Below are positions 35,432 through 44,700 of a stretch of DNA of 64,000 nucleotides, in pieces (positions within the stretch are counted from its first letter, which is position 1; the number at the start of each line of letters is the position of its first letter). The stretch covers positions 3,224,001-3,288,000 of the forward strand of contig NZ_CP042914.1 of the NCBI RefSeq assembly GCF_008065135.1, written 5' to 3'. The notes under the pieces were generated by a model, which ran no database searches, had not been told where the DNA came from, and saw only the letters and a list, made by a program, of their open reading frames with translations. The stretch is from Roseimaritima ulvae (GTDB lineage Bacteria; Planctomycetota; Planctomycetia; Pirellulales; Pirellulaceae). Both the position numbers and the translations under genes were made by a program.

Positions 35432-37773
35432 TGCTCTGGTGGGGTGTTAGGAAGCGTAAATCGAATCTTCGTCCCATGGTCCTCGGTGGGTTCGATCCAA
35501 ATCCGGCCACCGTGCCGCTGGATGATCCGCCGGCAAATTGCCAGTCCAATTCCCGTGCCGGGAAATTCTTCGCTGCGATGCAATCGTCGAAATATTTCAA
35601 ACACGCGTTCACGGTCCTCCGCGGGAATGCCGATTCCGTTGTCCTGGACGGTAATCGTCCACTGATCTGGCTGCTGGACTGCCGAAACATGGATCTCCGG
35701 CAGCCGCTCGCGGCAATATTTAAGGGCGTTCCCGATTAGGTTTTGCAGTACTCGCGAAAGCTGTGCCGGATCGCCAGAAACTTGCGGCAAATTGTCCCGC
35801 GTGACGCGGCCCTCGCTGTCTTTGATCGCGGCTTGCAACAACGCCACGGCATCGTCGCAGGTGTCGTTCAAATCGACGCGTTGCGGCGGCATGGCCTGAG
35901 AATCGACCCGGGAGAATTCCAGCAGGTCACGGATTAACTGGTTCATCCGTTGCACGCCGCCGACGATTCGATTGATGTACCCATCGGCCGTCTCGTCCAG
36001 TTGGCCTTCGTACTCGTTTTTCAGAAATTGCGAAAAACCGGAAATGGCTCGCAGTGGAGCCTGCAGATCGTGGGAGGCCAGCGACGCGAAATGCTGGAGA
36101 TCCAAATTGCTCTGCTGCAACGCTTCGTTCGCGGCGGCAAGGGCCGTATTGAGGCGTTCCAATTCTTGTTGAGTTTCGATGCGTTCGGTGATGTCCACGT
36201 GTACACCTATGACCCGGGTAGGGTTGCCGTCGGCGTCAAAGAAGGCGCGGCCCTGCGAGAGGATCCAGCGATAGGATCCGTCGGAGCAGCGCATCCGGAA
36301 GGTCGGTCGGAAGGCATCGATTCGGCCGGCAAAGTAGTCATGTACGTAGGCAACCGACCGCTCACGATCCTCCGGATGCAAACGCGATTCCCAATCATTG
36401 AAGTGGTTCCATTGCAGGTCGGCGGAATACCCCAGCTGCAATTTGTACGTTGCCGAGTAATAGACTTCGTTGGTCTGTGCGTTCCAGTCCCACAGACCGA
36501 TGTTGGCACCGGTTAGGGCGAGTTCCAGGCGGTCTCGGGCATGGACCAGTTCGGCGCTTCGCTGGGCGACTCGTGATTCCAATTCGTTTTGCCATTCGCG
36601 TTGGCGCCGTTCCAATTCTTTGCGGTCGGTGATGTCCAAGAAGGTCACCACGCAGCCCTCAATATCATCATCACGGGCGACGGGAAAGGACCAATATTCG
36701 GCGTCAAAAGGCGTGCCGTCTTTGCGCCAAAACACCTCGTCATCAATGTGCACTTCATGGCCTTGACGAAAGGCCTGGTAGATATGGCATTCCTCCGGCG
36801 GGATCGGCGTACCATCCGCTTGGGAATGATGAATTAAGTGGTGCATGGAAGCACCTAATAAATCCGCCGCCGAGTCATACCCAAGCAATCGCGCGCATGC
36901 CGCATTGGCAAAGGTGCAGTGCCCGGCCAGATCCAGTCCATAGATACCTTCGGCGGTCGAGTCCAGCAGGTTGGTGATCGTCCGTTCGCGATCGCGAAGA
37001 GCAGCCAGCATCCGGCGGTGCGATGTCATGTCACGGATGAAACCGCTGAATTGGTCATGGCTGCCGCTTTCCAGTCGAGCGATGCTCAATTCGATCGGAA
37101 ACTCACTGCCGTCGCGATGCAGGGCGGACAGCTCCAAACGTTGATTCAAAGCTCGGGCCGGACCGCCGCTGCGCATCCGCTGCAAACCCCGACGATGGTC
37201 CTCGCGGAATTGGGAAGGAATGATCAATGTCTCGAGTGACCTGCCGATGGCCTCATCGGCCATCCAGCCAAAGGTCCGCTCGGCTTGGCAGTTCCAGCTA
37301 GTGACGACGCCTTGATCATCGATCGTGATCACCGCGTCCAGAGCTGAGTCGATGGTCAAGCGGTATCGCTGCTCGGCTTCACGCAACTTTTCACGCTGAC
37401 TTTCCAGCTCTCCGATCAATTGCTGTTTGCCCCGCACAGTCTGGGCTTGCAGGTCGACCAACCACCGCATGCGATCGGAAAAAAAAGCGGCCATCGCAAT
37501 CGCCGCTAGCGCCAAGCCGCGGTTTACCAGGGCATTGTTCCCCGCCGGATCGGCCGCGGACAACCACCAGCCAAGGCAAGTCATGAGCAGGCAAACCGCA
37601 GCCAGCAGCCACACTGCAGCGCGCCGTCCCGAGGCGTGCGCCAAACCGATGGCCACGATATAAAGTACCGGGACGGCGACTCCGCGAACCAACAACAGAT
37701 CGGTGGCAAATACGATCGCCGCCGCACACACGGCAAAGGCGAGCACAGTTCGGGAGGAAAAATACCGTGGCAA
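35428..37773 (-). CDS. membrane PAS-domain sensor histidine kinase
   Basis: The 781-residue protein has hydrophobic segments in residues 8-100, probably four membrane helices, then three PAS units. The first spans about 135-260 (AVITIDDQGVVTSWN), the second about 265-390 with ITNLLDSTAEGIYGLD, and the third about 410-530 with IGLWDWNAQTNEVYYS and the PAC end GVHVDITERIE. The kinase core has the phosphoacceptor His568 (LASHDLQAPL), the N box NLIGNALKY, the G1 box DNGIGIP, and GTGIGLAICRRI. It signals to an unknown partner; the divergent receiver protein is a candidate. The start is TTG at 37773 with AGGAG 8 bases upstream. The downstream lipid-kinase gene is coupled by overlap. Confidence 0.92.
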   Translation of the reverse strand: MPRYFSSRTVLAFAVCAAAIVFATDLLLVRGVAVPVLYIVAIGLAHASGRRAAVWLLAAVCLLMTCLGWWLSAADPAGNNALVNRGLALAAIAMAAFFSDRMRWLVDLQAQTVRGKQQLIGELESQREKLREAEQRYRLTIDSALDAVITIDDQGVVTSWNCQAERTFGWMADEAIGRSLETLIIPSQFREDHRRGLQRMRSGGPARALNQRLELSALHRDGSEFPIELSIARLESGSHDQFSGFIRDMTSHRRMLAALRDRERTITNLLDSTAEGIYGLDLAGHCTFANAACARLLGYDSAADLLGASMHHLIHHSQADGTPIPPEECHIYQAFRQGHEVHIDDEVFWRKDGTPFDAEYWSFPVARDDDIEGCVVTFLDITDRKELERRQREWQNELESRVAQRSAELVHARDRLELALTGANIGLWDWNAQTNEVYYSATYKLQLGYSADLQWNHFNDWESRLHPEDRERSVAYVHDYFAGRIDAFRPTFRMRCSDGSYRWILSQGRAFFDADGNPTRVIGVHVDITERIETQQELERLNTALAAANEALQQSNLDLQHFASLASHDLQAPLRAISGFSQFLKNEYEGQLDETADGYINRIVGGVQRMNQLIRDLLEFSRVDSQAMPPQRVDLNDTCDDAVALLQAAIKDSEGRVTRDNLPQVSGDPAQLSRVLQNLIGNALKYCRERLPEIHVSAVQQPDQWTITVQDNGIGIPAEDRERVFEIFRRLHRSEEFPGTGIGLAICRRIIQRHGGRIWIEPTEDHGTKIRFTLPNTPPEQ

Positions 37774-38038
37774 ACAACCGGCTCCTAGACAAGGACTTGG
37801 GTCCCCATTCTAGCCTTGCCAGCACCGGCCGGGGGGGCGGCAGCCAAGCCACGGTCGGCAGGCCCGGTCTGCCGCTGGGACGGGGGAGCCTGTTAAAAGC
37901 AGCCCAGTTCTGCCAGAATGGTTACACCCGTTTGGTGATTTCGTTTACCCCACGGGTGCTGTCGTCACTGTTGCCTCCCCTTGGAGCGCAGTGGCGTGGA
38001 TAGCGAACGGGGCGAACGCGTATGAAAAGAGGTGGGGT

Positions 38039-39169
38039 GTGGAGCCGATCAGAGTGCTGTTGGTGGAGGACAGCGAAACCGACGCCATCGTGATCACCGC
38101 GCATCTGCGTAGCAGTGGATTGTTCAAAATTTCCCACGTGCCCAGTTTGTACGCGGCCTGTGAATCCCTACAGCACAATCACACGGATGTCGTCATTCTG
38201 GATCTGAATCTGCCGGATTCGGCCGGGCTGGCAACCTATGAGTCTTTGCACCTGCGGTTTCCTGCTGCTCCGGTCGTCATTCTCAGCGGGCAAGAAGACC
38301 AGCAGTTGGCCGTCGCTGCGGTCGCCAAGGGGGCGCAGGATTATGTGCCCAAAGAGTCCGCTGATAAACCGCTGTTGGTGCGCTCGCTGCGGTACGCGAT
38401 CGAACGTCAAGCGAGGCTGCTGGCCGAACGCCGAAATCTGTTGATCGAAAGCGACCTGGAAGTTGCTCGGCGAATTCAACAACGGATGCTGCCTGTCGAA
38501 CCGCCTCAGATCCCAGGCTATGACATCGCGGCGGTGTGTCGCCCGACGGCGGCCTGTGGCGGCGATTTCTTTGACTTCATCCAACGCGCCGATGGTACCT
38601 GGGACGTGTTGGTTGCCGATGTCAGCAGTCACGGGTTCGGACCTGCCCTGATCATGGTGGGCACGCGGCGAATTCTCCGCACCTGCTCGGCTTTTCACGA
38701 TGACCTCGGCAAGATCTTAACCATCGCGAGCGAGGCGGTGGCGGAAGACACTTTTGGCGAACACTTTGTCACTGTGTTCTACGCACGTGTGCAGCCTCGA
38801 GAACGGGTGTTCACCTATTCCGCCGCCGGGCATCCGGTGTGGGTGGTGACCGCCCGTGGAGACGTCATCTCGCTCGACTGCGACGGCTTTCCACTGGGCT
38901 TGGTTCCCGAAACTCAATACTGCAATATCGATTCGCGGCAGTTGCATCCCGGTGACATCCTGTTCATGCCCACCGACGGAAGTTACGAGGCGATCAACTC
39001 GGCGGGCGAAATATTCGGCCAACAGCAAGTTCTCGATCTGGTGGTTCAATCACGCGAGCAGCCGGCAGCCGTTATTCGCGATCGCCTGCTGGCGGCCGTC
39101 ACCACCTTCTGCGAACCAGAGGTGCCGCAGGATGATGTCACGTTGGTGCTGATCAAGGTCTGTGAGTAG
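38039..39169 (+). CDS. response regulator with SpoIIE-type PP2C phosphatase domain
   Basis: A 376-residue protein. The receiver domain (about 1-125) begins PIRVLLVEDSETD and its phosphoacceptor is Asp55 (VILDLNLPD), with the conserved Lys in KESADKP. A coiled-coil stretch (LLAERRNLLIESDLEVARRIQQRM) leads to a SpoIIE/PP2C domain of about 165-375 with metal-binding text (ACGGDFFDF, VADVSSHG, TDGSYEA). Such proteins dephosphorylate anti-sigma-antagonist proteins in partner-switching systems. I take GTG at 38039 because AAGAGG stands 6 bases upstream and the receiver starts there; longer frames are possible from 37991. It diverges from the sensor kinase. Confidence 0.9.
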   Translation: MEPIRVLLVEDSETDAIVITAHLRSSGLFKISHVPSLYAACESLQHNHTDVVILDLNLPDSAGLATYESLHLRFPAAPVVILSGQEDQQLAVAAVAKGAQDYVPKESADKPLLVRSLRYAIERQARLLAERRNLLIESDLEVARRIQQRMLPVEPPQIPGYDIAAVCRPTAACGGDFFDFIQRADGTWDVLVADVSSHGFGPALIMVGTRRILRTCSAFHDDLGKILTIASEAVAEDTFGEHFVTVFYARVQPRERVFTYSAAGHPVWVVTARGDVISLDCDGFPLGLVPETQYCNIDSRQLHPGDILFMPTDGSYEAINSAGEIFGQQQVLDLVVQSREQPAAVIRDRLLAAVTTFCEPEVPQDDVTLVLIKVCE

Positions 39170-39272
39170 CGATCTGGTCTGCCCCCAACACGAGTGTTTT
39201 GGTCCGCATGGAAATTGGGGTAGCCGATCTCCCCAGAGTCTCGATGGGGGGCTGCCATGGTGTGGGCGCATG

Positions 39273-39310
39273 AAAAAAGCCGTCACCACTGGAGTCAGTG
39301 AAGACGGCTT
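39273..39310 (-). terminator. intrinsic terminator downstream of tRNA-Pro
   Basis: On the minus strand AAGCCGTC pairs with GACGGCTT around a partly base-paired interior and is followed by a run of six T. It begins 3 bases after the tRNA 3' end, so it terminates the tRNA transcript. Confidence 0.85.
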
Positions 39311-39313
39311 CAG

Positions 39314-39388
<75 letters not shown>

Positions 39389-39481
39389 CGGGGCAACCAA
39401 TCGTTGCCGGTTGAGTTGAGGAAGTGTAGTTCCCGGAGCAAGTTTTGGGTAGACGGGTTGAGAAGGATTTCTGTGGGAACT

Positions 39482-40537
39482 TTAAGCCGCCGCCGCGTGC
39501 TGGCTGCCCATCAGACTCTGCAGCCGCTCGAACTCTTCGGGACTGGAGAAATGGATGGTGATTTTGCCTCGGCCCTTGGCGGTTTCGCGGATTTCGACTT
39601 TGGTCCCCAGCTGCATTTTAAGGTCTTGCTGTAGGGACTGGATATGAGCCGAGACGGTTCGCTTCTTTTTCGCCGGAGCCGTACTGGCCTGGCCGGACTC
39701 TTGGCGATCCTCCTCTTCCAGCAGTGCCGCAACGTGGTGTTCCGTCGCTCGCACGCTCCACTTTTCTTCTTCGATCTGTTTCGCAAGCGCCACCTGCTGA
39801 GCCTCGTCACCGAGCGGCAGCAATGCACGAGCATGGCTGGAGGTGATGCGTTCGCTGTTGATCTGGTCGATCACTGCTTGCGGCAGTTCCAGCAATCGCA
39901 TCAGGTTAGCGATCGTGCTGCGATCGATTTTCAGTCGCTGGGCAAACTCGTCCTGGGTGCACTGGTGTTCGTCGATATAGCGGCGGAAGGACATGGCCTT
40001 TTCGATGGCATTCAGATCTTTCCGTTGCAGGTTTTCAATAATCGCCAGCTCTGCGACCAAACGGTCATCGGCTTCGCGAATATCGGCGCGGACGGTGGGC
40101 AGGCCGGCGTGGATACAAGCTCGCAGCCGTCGTTCGCCGCTGATCAGCTGGTACCGTTCGCCGACTTTGCGAACGATCACTGGCTGCAGTTGTTCGTGCT
40201 CTTTGAGGCTTTCCGCGAGCGACGCGATTTCGGATTCGTTGAACTCGCGACGTGGCTGGAAAGGATTGTTGTCGATCTCGTAGACGCTGAGCTCCACGCT
40301 GCGGTCGCCGGCGGCCGGATCGCTAGGAGCGGACTCTGGCGGGGCTTTTGCTGTGGGAGCCGCGGGAGCCTTGGTGGCGGCCGGAGGGGTGGGCCCTGGC
40401 TTGCGGGGCTTCTCGGCCGCGGCCGGACGCGATGGCTGGTCTTGTGAGGAACCGTGTTCCTCATCCAGCGGCGTTCCCAACAACGCGGCCAGGCCTTTTC
40501 CCAAACGACGGTCTTTGGTTCCCGTAGGATTACTCAC
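39482..40537 (-). CDS. parB: chromosome-partitioning protein ParB
   Basis: The 351-residue CTP-dependent DNA clamp loads at parS and spreads along the chromosome. After a Pro/Ala-rich N-terminal linker, the ParB/Spo0J core has NPFQPRREFNESEIASLAESL, the ISGERRLRA-type motif (YQLISGERRLRACIHAG) for CTP binding, and QDEFAQRLKIDRSTIANLMRLLELP as the HTH that reads parS. The C-terminal dimerisation end is short and includes LQQDLKMQLGTKVEI. The GTG at 40537 follows GGAGG by 9 bases and overlaps the parA stop by 8 bases, so translation is coupled. Confidence 0.95.
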   Translation of the reverse strand: MSNPTGTKDRRLGKGLAALLGTPLDEEHGSSQDQPSRPAAAEKPRKPGPTPPAATKAPAAPTAKAPPESAPSDPAAGDRSVELSVYEIDNNPFQPRREFNESEIASLAESLKEHEQLQPVIVRKVGERYQLISGERRLRACIHAGLPTVRADIREADDRLVAELAIIENLQRKDLNAIEKAMSFRRYIDEHQCTQDEFAQRLKIDRSTIANLMRLLELPQAVIDQINSERITSSHARALLPLGDEAQQVALAKQIEEEKWSVRATEHHVAALLEEEDRQESGQASTAPAKKKRTVSAHIQSLQQDLKMQLGTKVEIRETAKGRGKITIHFSSPEEFERLQSLMGSQHAAAA

Positions 40538-41276
40538 GCTCAAGTACCTCCATGCATAACTGTGTATAGGCGAACGCACCGCGGCTGCGGGGCGAGTATT
40601 CGAAAACGCTTTGCCCATGACTGGGCGCTTCACTGAGAGATACGTCGCGGGGGACCACGGTGTCAAACACAATGTCCCCGAAGAACTCACGGACTTCCTG
40701 ATCCACCTCGTGGGTCAATTCCAGGCCGGGATCGTACATGGTCAGCAAGATGCCGCCAAAAGTCAGTCGGCCGTCGGTCTGATGGATCGCCCGACGGATC
40801 ACCTGGATCAACTGGGTCAGTCCCTCCATGGCGAAATACTCGCACTGGATGGGCATCAGTACTTCGGTGCTGGCTGCCAGGGCGGCCTGCGTCAAAGTCC
40901 CGATGCTAGGCGGGCAATCCAATAGCACGTATTGATAAGCGTGCAGGCCGTCGTCCAAGTGTTGCCGAAGGCGATCCGCTTCCGGGCCGTCGGTGTGAGC
41001 CAATTGGTCAACATCGTGGAACGTCCGGCTGCCCGGCAGCAGGTGCAAATCCGCTATTTCGGTCTCCACGATGCTGTCGCGGATCGGCTGATTGCGGACC
41101 AACGGATGCCCATCGGTCGGCCGACAGCCCAAGGCACTAGTGGCATTGCACTGCGGATCCATATCGATCAGCAGCACACGCTGGCCGGCCAGAGCCAGCG
41201 CAGCGGACAGATTGACCGCCGTCGTGGTCTTGCCGACACCGCCCTTCTGATTCGCTACGCAAAGGATCTTGTTCAC
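40530..41276 (-). CDS. parA: ParA/Soj chromosome-partitioning ATPase
   Basis: A 248-residue deviant Walker-type ATPase that oscillates on the nucleoid to segregate ParB-parS complexes. It has the sandwich P-loop KGGVGKTT near residue 12 with the second lysine and LIDMDPQCNATSAL as Walker B, then LLDCPPSIGTL. No N-terminal DNA-binding domain is present, as in chromosomal ParA/Soj. GTG at 41276 is the start. The gene is followed by parB with an 8-base overlap. Two parS-like sites lie upstream. Confidence 0.95.
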   Translation of the reverse strand: MNKILCVANQKGGVGKTTTAVNLSAALALAGQRVLLIDMDPQCNATSALGCRPTDGHPLVRNQPIRDSIVETEIADLHLLPGSRTFHDVDQLAHTDGPEADRLRQHLDDGLHAYQYVLLDCPPSIGTLTQAALAASTEVLMPIQCEYFAMEGLTQLIQVIRRAIHQTDGRLTFGGILLTMYDPGLELTHEVDQEVREFFGDIVFDTVVPRDVSLSEAPSHGQSVFEYSPRSRGAFAYTQLCMEVLERE

Positions 41277-41359
41277 AACCGCTATTTCGCTTCAAAGGCT
41301 TCCGTGCCCAAACGACGCAAAGCCAATTGTACGCTGGAACCCGGTTTGGAAAGAATGCC

Positions 41360-41375
41360 AGTTTCGCGTGAAACC
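41360..41375. promoter_or_regulatory. parS-like site 1
   Basis: AGTTTCGCGTGAAACC matches the bacterial parS consensus TGTTTCACGTGAAACA at 13 of 16 positions, keeping the GTTTC...GAAAC palindrome. It sits 84 bases upstream of the parA start. It is a probable nucleation site for ParB; binding is inferred. Confidence 0.75.
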
Positions 41376-41388
41376 AGGGTTAGGGCGG

Positions 41389-41473
41389 GAGTGAGGAGTG
41401 AGGAGTGAGGAGTGAGGAGTGAGGAGTGAGGAGTGACGGGGGACGGGGGACGGGGGACGGGGGACGGGGGACG
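41389..41473. repeat. two 7-base satellite arrays, GAGGAGT then ACGGGGG
   Basis: About 41391-41436 holds six GAGGAGT heptamers, and about 41434-41470 holds five ACGGGGG heptamers directly after. Both arrays keep the 7-base period seen at 19457. They lie between the two parS-like sites in the 460-base gene-free gap 41277-41736. No coding frame uses them. Confidence 0.85.
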
Positions 41474-41500
41474 AGAAGCGAGCGAGGGAGGGACGGGCGC

Positions 41501-41628
41501 ATCAGCCGCGAAGCGGCGGCGTCATGTAGCCATGGGCGCCAGCCCATGGATCGGGAAGCCCCCAAGAGCGCAAAGCCCCAACGGGGCGACATGACTGAGC
41601 GGCCTGCACGGGCCGGGGGCCCATGCTA
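41501..41628. repeat. GTAGCCATGGGCGC repeat followed by a GGGCCCCCGGCCC repeat
   Basis: About 41502-41550 holds GCCGCGAAGCGGCGGCGTCA with CCATGGGCGCCAGCCCATGG, as at 34189. About 41606-41628 holds ACGGGCCGGGGGCCCATGCT, the unit at 6025. The second parS-like site follows at 41656. Confidence 0.75.
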
Positions 41629-41655
41629 CGTCTCTGACCCTTGTGAAAAGATATC

Positions 41656-41671
41656 GGTTTCGCGTGAAACC
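41656..41671. promoter_or_regulatory. parS-like site 2
   Basis: GGTTTCGCGTGAAACC shares the core GTTTCGCGTGAAACC with site 1 and matches parS at 13 of 16 positions. It is about 380 bases upstream of parA, just after the DUF1015 stop region. Two close sites make a chance match unlikely; role inferred. Confidence 0.75.
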
Positions 41672-41736
41672 GCGACTGGGCCGAGTTGGCGGGCGGCGAC
41701 GGGGCGCCGCCCGCTTAAACAACAATCACCAGCCAA

Positions 41737-43068
41737 CTAGCTCAGCGGCTTGAACACCAGGCCGCTCAGCAGTTTCGGGTAGAAATACGTGCTCTTGGCG
41801 GGCATGCGTTCTTTGTGCAGGCTGATCGCTTCGACGTGTTCCAGTTCCGCGGGCATCACGATGGCTGCCAGCGTGAAAGGATCGTTCGATTCGTTCTCGC
41901 TCAACGTGCCTTCGCCCTTCAGGCCGTCGACGGTTTCGTCCACTAGATGCACGTAGGTCGGTTTGGGGTGACCGGCGGCGCCCAGCAGGTCGTCGATCAC
42001 CAAGCGATGCAACAAGCTCACACCCAGCCCGCGCCAGTCGTCGCTGCGTTCGGGGGCCAGCTGCTGCATCTTGGCGGCGGCCGCATCGGTAGCTTCGCAC
42101 AGCAACCATTTCTTGTCGCCGGTGGCGTACAAACCGATCAGCCCCTGTTCGTTGGCGATTTCCATTTCTTCCCAAACCTGAGCGGCCGCTTCAGGGCCTT
42201 CGCCGACAATCCGGCAATCAAAGCAATCGCCCAGCCGTTCGATGATTTGATCGGAGGTGAAGGAGTCGGTGCCGCGGATCAAGCGGTGCGTGGGCAAGAC
42301 GATCATGCCGGGATCGTTCATGCTGACGCACATCGTCATCACAAAGTTGGCCGGATGATTGGAGGGCAATTCGCCTTCGGTCTCGGTCAGGTAGTCGCGG
42401 TAGTTGCAGGCGGTTTCGTAGCGGTGGTGCCCGTCGGCAACAAACATCGGCTTGTCGGCCAGGATCGCCGACACTTCGCTGATGACCTTCAAATCCGTAA
42501 CCGGCCAGAGCGTGTGTTTGACGCCCAGGTGATCGGTCGCTTCCATTCCGGCGGTGCCCGCAACGGCTTCGTCCAGCAGGTTCTGAGCGGCGTTGTCTGG
42601 ATCAGGGTAGAGTCCAAAGATCTGGCTGCAGTTGGCCTTGCAGGCCTTGGTCAGTTTCAGGCGATCGACTTTGGCTTTGGGATGCGTTTCTTCGTGGGGA
42701 TAGATATTTCCTTCGCCGAATCGCTGCAGCCGCACGCCCCCCATAAATCCGCGCCGCGTGAAGGTTTGACCGGCGTACTCAAATTGTTGGTGGTATACAT
42801 AGATCGCCGGATCGCCTTCGGTTTCCAGCACACCTTCCGCTTGCCATTGCTTGAAGAAGCGGGCCGCTCGCTCGTACTTGGCGTCTTCCCCGTCGCCCGG
42901 TTCGCTGCGGTTCAGAATGATGCGGATCACATTGGCGGGATGCTTTTCGTACAGTTCCGACTGCAGGTCGGGATCGATCACATCATAGGGCGGTGCGATG
43001 ACGTCCGACAGCGAGCCCACGTGACCTAGGTTGTAGCGAACACCTCGGAAAGCTTGAATTTCAGGCAT
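41737..43068 (-). CDS. DUF1015 protein
   Basis: The 443-residue cytoplasmic protein is a full-length DUF1015 member. Typical features are the N-terminal IAPPYDVID, GRYNLGH-type text (VRYNLGHVGSL), and KHPANVIRIILN. Next are IYVYHQQFEYAGQTFTRRGF, then NIYPHEETHPKAKVDRLKL, and FVADGHHRYETACNYRDY with its His/Tyr cluster. The reaction is unknown; the family is often next to SerA/SerC genes in bacteria. The stop is near the second parS-like site. The ATG at 43068 lies 150 bases downstream of the ahcY stop and after its terminator, so it is transcribed separately. Confidence 0.9.
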   Translation of the reverse strand: MPEIQAFRGVRYNLGHVGSLSDVIAPPYDVIDPDLQSELYEKHPANVIRIILNRSEPGDGEDAKYERAARFFKQWQAEGVLETEGDPAIYVYHQQFEYAGQTFTRRGFMGGVRLQRFGEGNIYPHEETHPKAKVDRLKLTKACKANCSQIFGLYPDPDNAAQNLLDEAVAGTAGMEATDHLGVKHTLWPVTDLKVISEVSAILADKPMFVADGHHRYETACNYRDYLTETEGELPSNHPANFVMTMCVSMNDPGMIVLPTHRLIRGTDSFTSDQIIERLGDCFDCRIVGEGPEAAAQVWEEMEIANEQGLIGLYATGDKKWLLCEATDAAAAKMQQLAPERSDDWRGLGVSLLHRLVIDDLLGAAGHPKPTYVHLVDETVDGLKGEGTLSENESNDPFTLAAIVMPAELEHVEAISLHKERMPAKSTYFYPKLLSGLVFKPLS

Positions 43069-43157
43069 GGTTTTATGGTCATGGTTGGAGGGGGGGGAAA
43101 TAGGCCGGAAAGCTTACCGGATGACACGTATGTTGGAAGGGGAAGCGGTCGGGCACG

Positions 43158-43189
43158 AAAAAACCCGAACCTTCTTTGGAAGGTTCGGG
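43158..43189 (-). terminator. intrinsic terminator of ahcY
   Basis: A perfect 11-base-pair stem, CCCGAACCTTC with GAAGGTTCGGG, around the loop (TTTG on the plus strand) is followed on the minus strand by six T (43163-43158). It lies 30 bases after the ahcY stop. Confidence 0.93.
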
Positions 43190-43218
43190 CGACGTTGATC
43201 AAGCGGGGTGGCGAGAGC

Positions 43219-44556
43219 CTAGTAGCGGTAGTGATCCGGCTTGTAGGGGCCATCGACCGGAACGCCGATGTAGTCGGCTTGTTCTTCGGTCAAGCGGGTC
43301 AATTTGACGCCCAGCTTATCCAGGTGCAAGCGAGCCACCTCTTCGTCCAGCCGCTTGGGCAGCATGTGCACCGCGACGGAGTATTGGTCGGCACGCGCCC
43401 ACAGTTCGATTTGAGCCAAGACCTGGTTGGTGAACGAGGTGCTCATCACAAAACTGGGATGACCGGTGGCACAGCCCAAGTTGACCAAGCGGCCCTTGGC
43501 CAGCACGATCACGCTGTTGCCGTTGGCGAACGTGTAGCGTTCGACGGCGCCGACGTCGGCCGGTTTGATTTCTTCTTTGGTAACCTTGCCGGCGGCGACT
43601 TGCGATTCCAACCAAGCGATATCGATTTCGGTATCGAAGTGACCGATGTTGCAGACGATCGCATCATTGGGCATCTTTTCCAGATGTTCGCCCATGATGA
43701 TGTCTTTGTTACCGGTGGTGGTCACAAACAGGTTGCCTTCCAGGCAAGCGTTTTCCATGGTCGTGACTTCAAAACCTTCCATCGCTGCTTGCAGCGCGTT
43801 GATGGGGTCGATTTCGGTCACGATCACGCGACAGCCGTAACGTTGCAGCGAGTGAGCACAGCCCTTGCCAACATCGCCATAGCCGCAGACCACGGCGACT
43901 TTCCCGGCCAGCATCAGGTCGGTGGCTCGTTTGACGCCGTCGGCCAGCGATTCGCGGCAGCCGTACAAGTTGTCGAACTTGCTCTTGGTGGCCGAGTCGT
44001 TGACGTTGATGGCGGGTACTTTCAGCTCGCCTTTGCGGTTCAGGACTTCCAAGCGGTGGATGCCGGCGGTCGTTTCTTCGCTCAGGCCGCGAATGTTCGA
44101 CAGTAATTCGGGGAAGCGGTCATGCACCATGGCGGTCAAATCGCCGCCATCGTCCAAGATCATGTTCAACGGTTCGCCCGAAGGGAACGTCAACGTTTGC
44201 TCGATGCACCACTCGAATTCTTCTTCGGTCATGCCCTTCCAGGCGTAGACGGGAATCCCGGCGGCGGCGATGGCTGCGGCGGCTTGGTCCTGAGTGCTGA
44301 AAATATTGCAGCTGCTCCAGGTGACTTCCGCCCCCAATTCAACCAGCGTTTCGATCAGCACGGCCGTTTGAATGGTCATGTGCAGGCAGCCGGCGATCCG
44401 GGCACCCTTGAGCGGTTTGTCTTTGCCGTACTTCTCACGCAGAGCCATCAAACCAGGCATTTCATTTTCAGCCAGTTTGATTTCCTTGCGCCCGTACTCG
44501 GCAAGCTCGATGTCTTTGACTTTGTACGGAAGACGGGTCGTTTCGACCTGTGACAC
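43219..44556 (-). CDS. ahcY: adenosylhomocysteinase
   Basis: The 445-residue NAD-bound enzyme hydrolyses S-adenosylhomocysteine to homocysteine and adenosine, removing the product inhibitor of methyltransferases. Visible: [16 protein letters not shown] in the substrate domain, [16 protein letters not shown], the NAD-binding [13 protein letters not shown], and [10 protein letters not shown]. The C-terminal tail KPDHYRY inserts into the neighbouring subunit. The usual length is about 430-480. The GTG at 44556 follows AGGAG by 8 bases. A perfect terminator follows. I saw no SAH riboswitch in the leader. Confidence 0.97.
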   Translation of the reverse strand: MSQVETTRLPYKVKDIELAEYGRKEIKLAENEMPGLMALREKYGKDKPLKGARIAGCLHMTIQTAVLIETLVELGAEVTWSSCNIFSTQDQAAAAIAAAGIPVYAWKGMTEEEFEWCIEQTLTFPSGEPLNMILDDGGDLTAMVHDRFPELLSNIRGLSEETTAGIHRLEVLNRKGELKVPAINVNDSATKSKFDNLYGCRESLADGVKRATDLMLAGKVAVVCGYGDVGKGCAHSLQRYGCRVIVTEIDPINALQAAMEGFEVTTMENACLEGNLFVTTTGNKDIIMGEHLEKMPNDAIVCNIGHFDTEIDIAWLESQVAAGKVTKEEIKPADVGAVERYTFANGNSVIVLAKGRLVNLGCATGHPSFVMSTSFTNQVLAQIELWARADQYSVAVHMLPKRLDEEVARLHLDKLGVKLTRLTEEQADYIGVPVDGPYKPDHYRY

Positions 44557-44700
44557 GGTGCAATCTCCTGGAATGCAAGAATGGTTGGTTTAAGGCACAG
44601 GCATATTATGCCGATCGGCAACGGTTTGTCAGGGGCGTCCGGGGAATTAAGCCGCCTTTTTCTTTCCGCGCGAGCCCTTACGGCAGCCGCCGAACGGGCC

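Noticed and set aside
41947-44106. Two plus-strand ORFs of 350-360 residues opposite DUF1015 and ahcY
   Set aside because: Shadows of recognised enzymes on the minus strand.
44557-44700. SAH riboswitch upstream of ahcY
   Set aside because: The leader lacks recognisable conserved SAH-aptamer sequence.
44644-44700. Short basic reading frame ending SRGKKKAA after the trpF stop
   Set aside because: An in-frame stop lies directly before it and no start codon exists.
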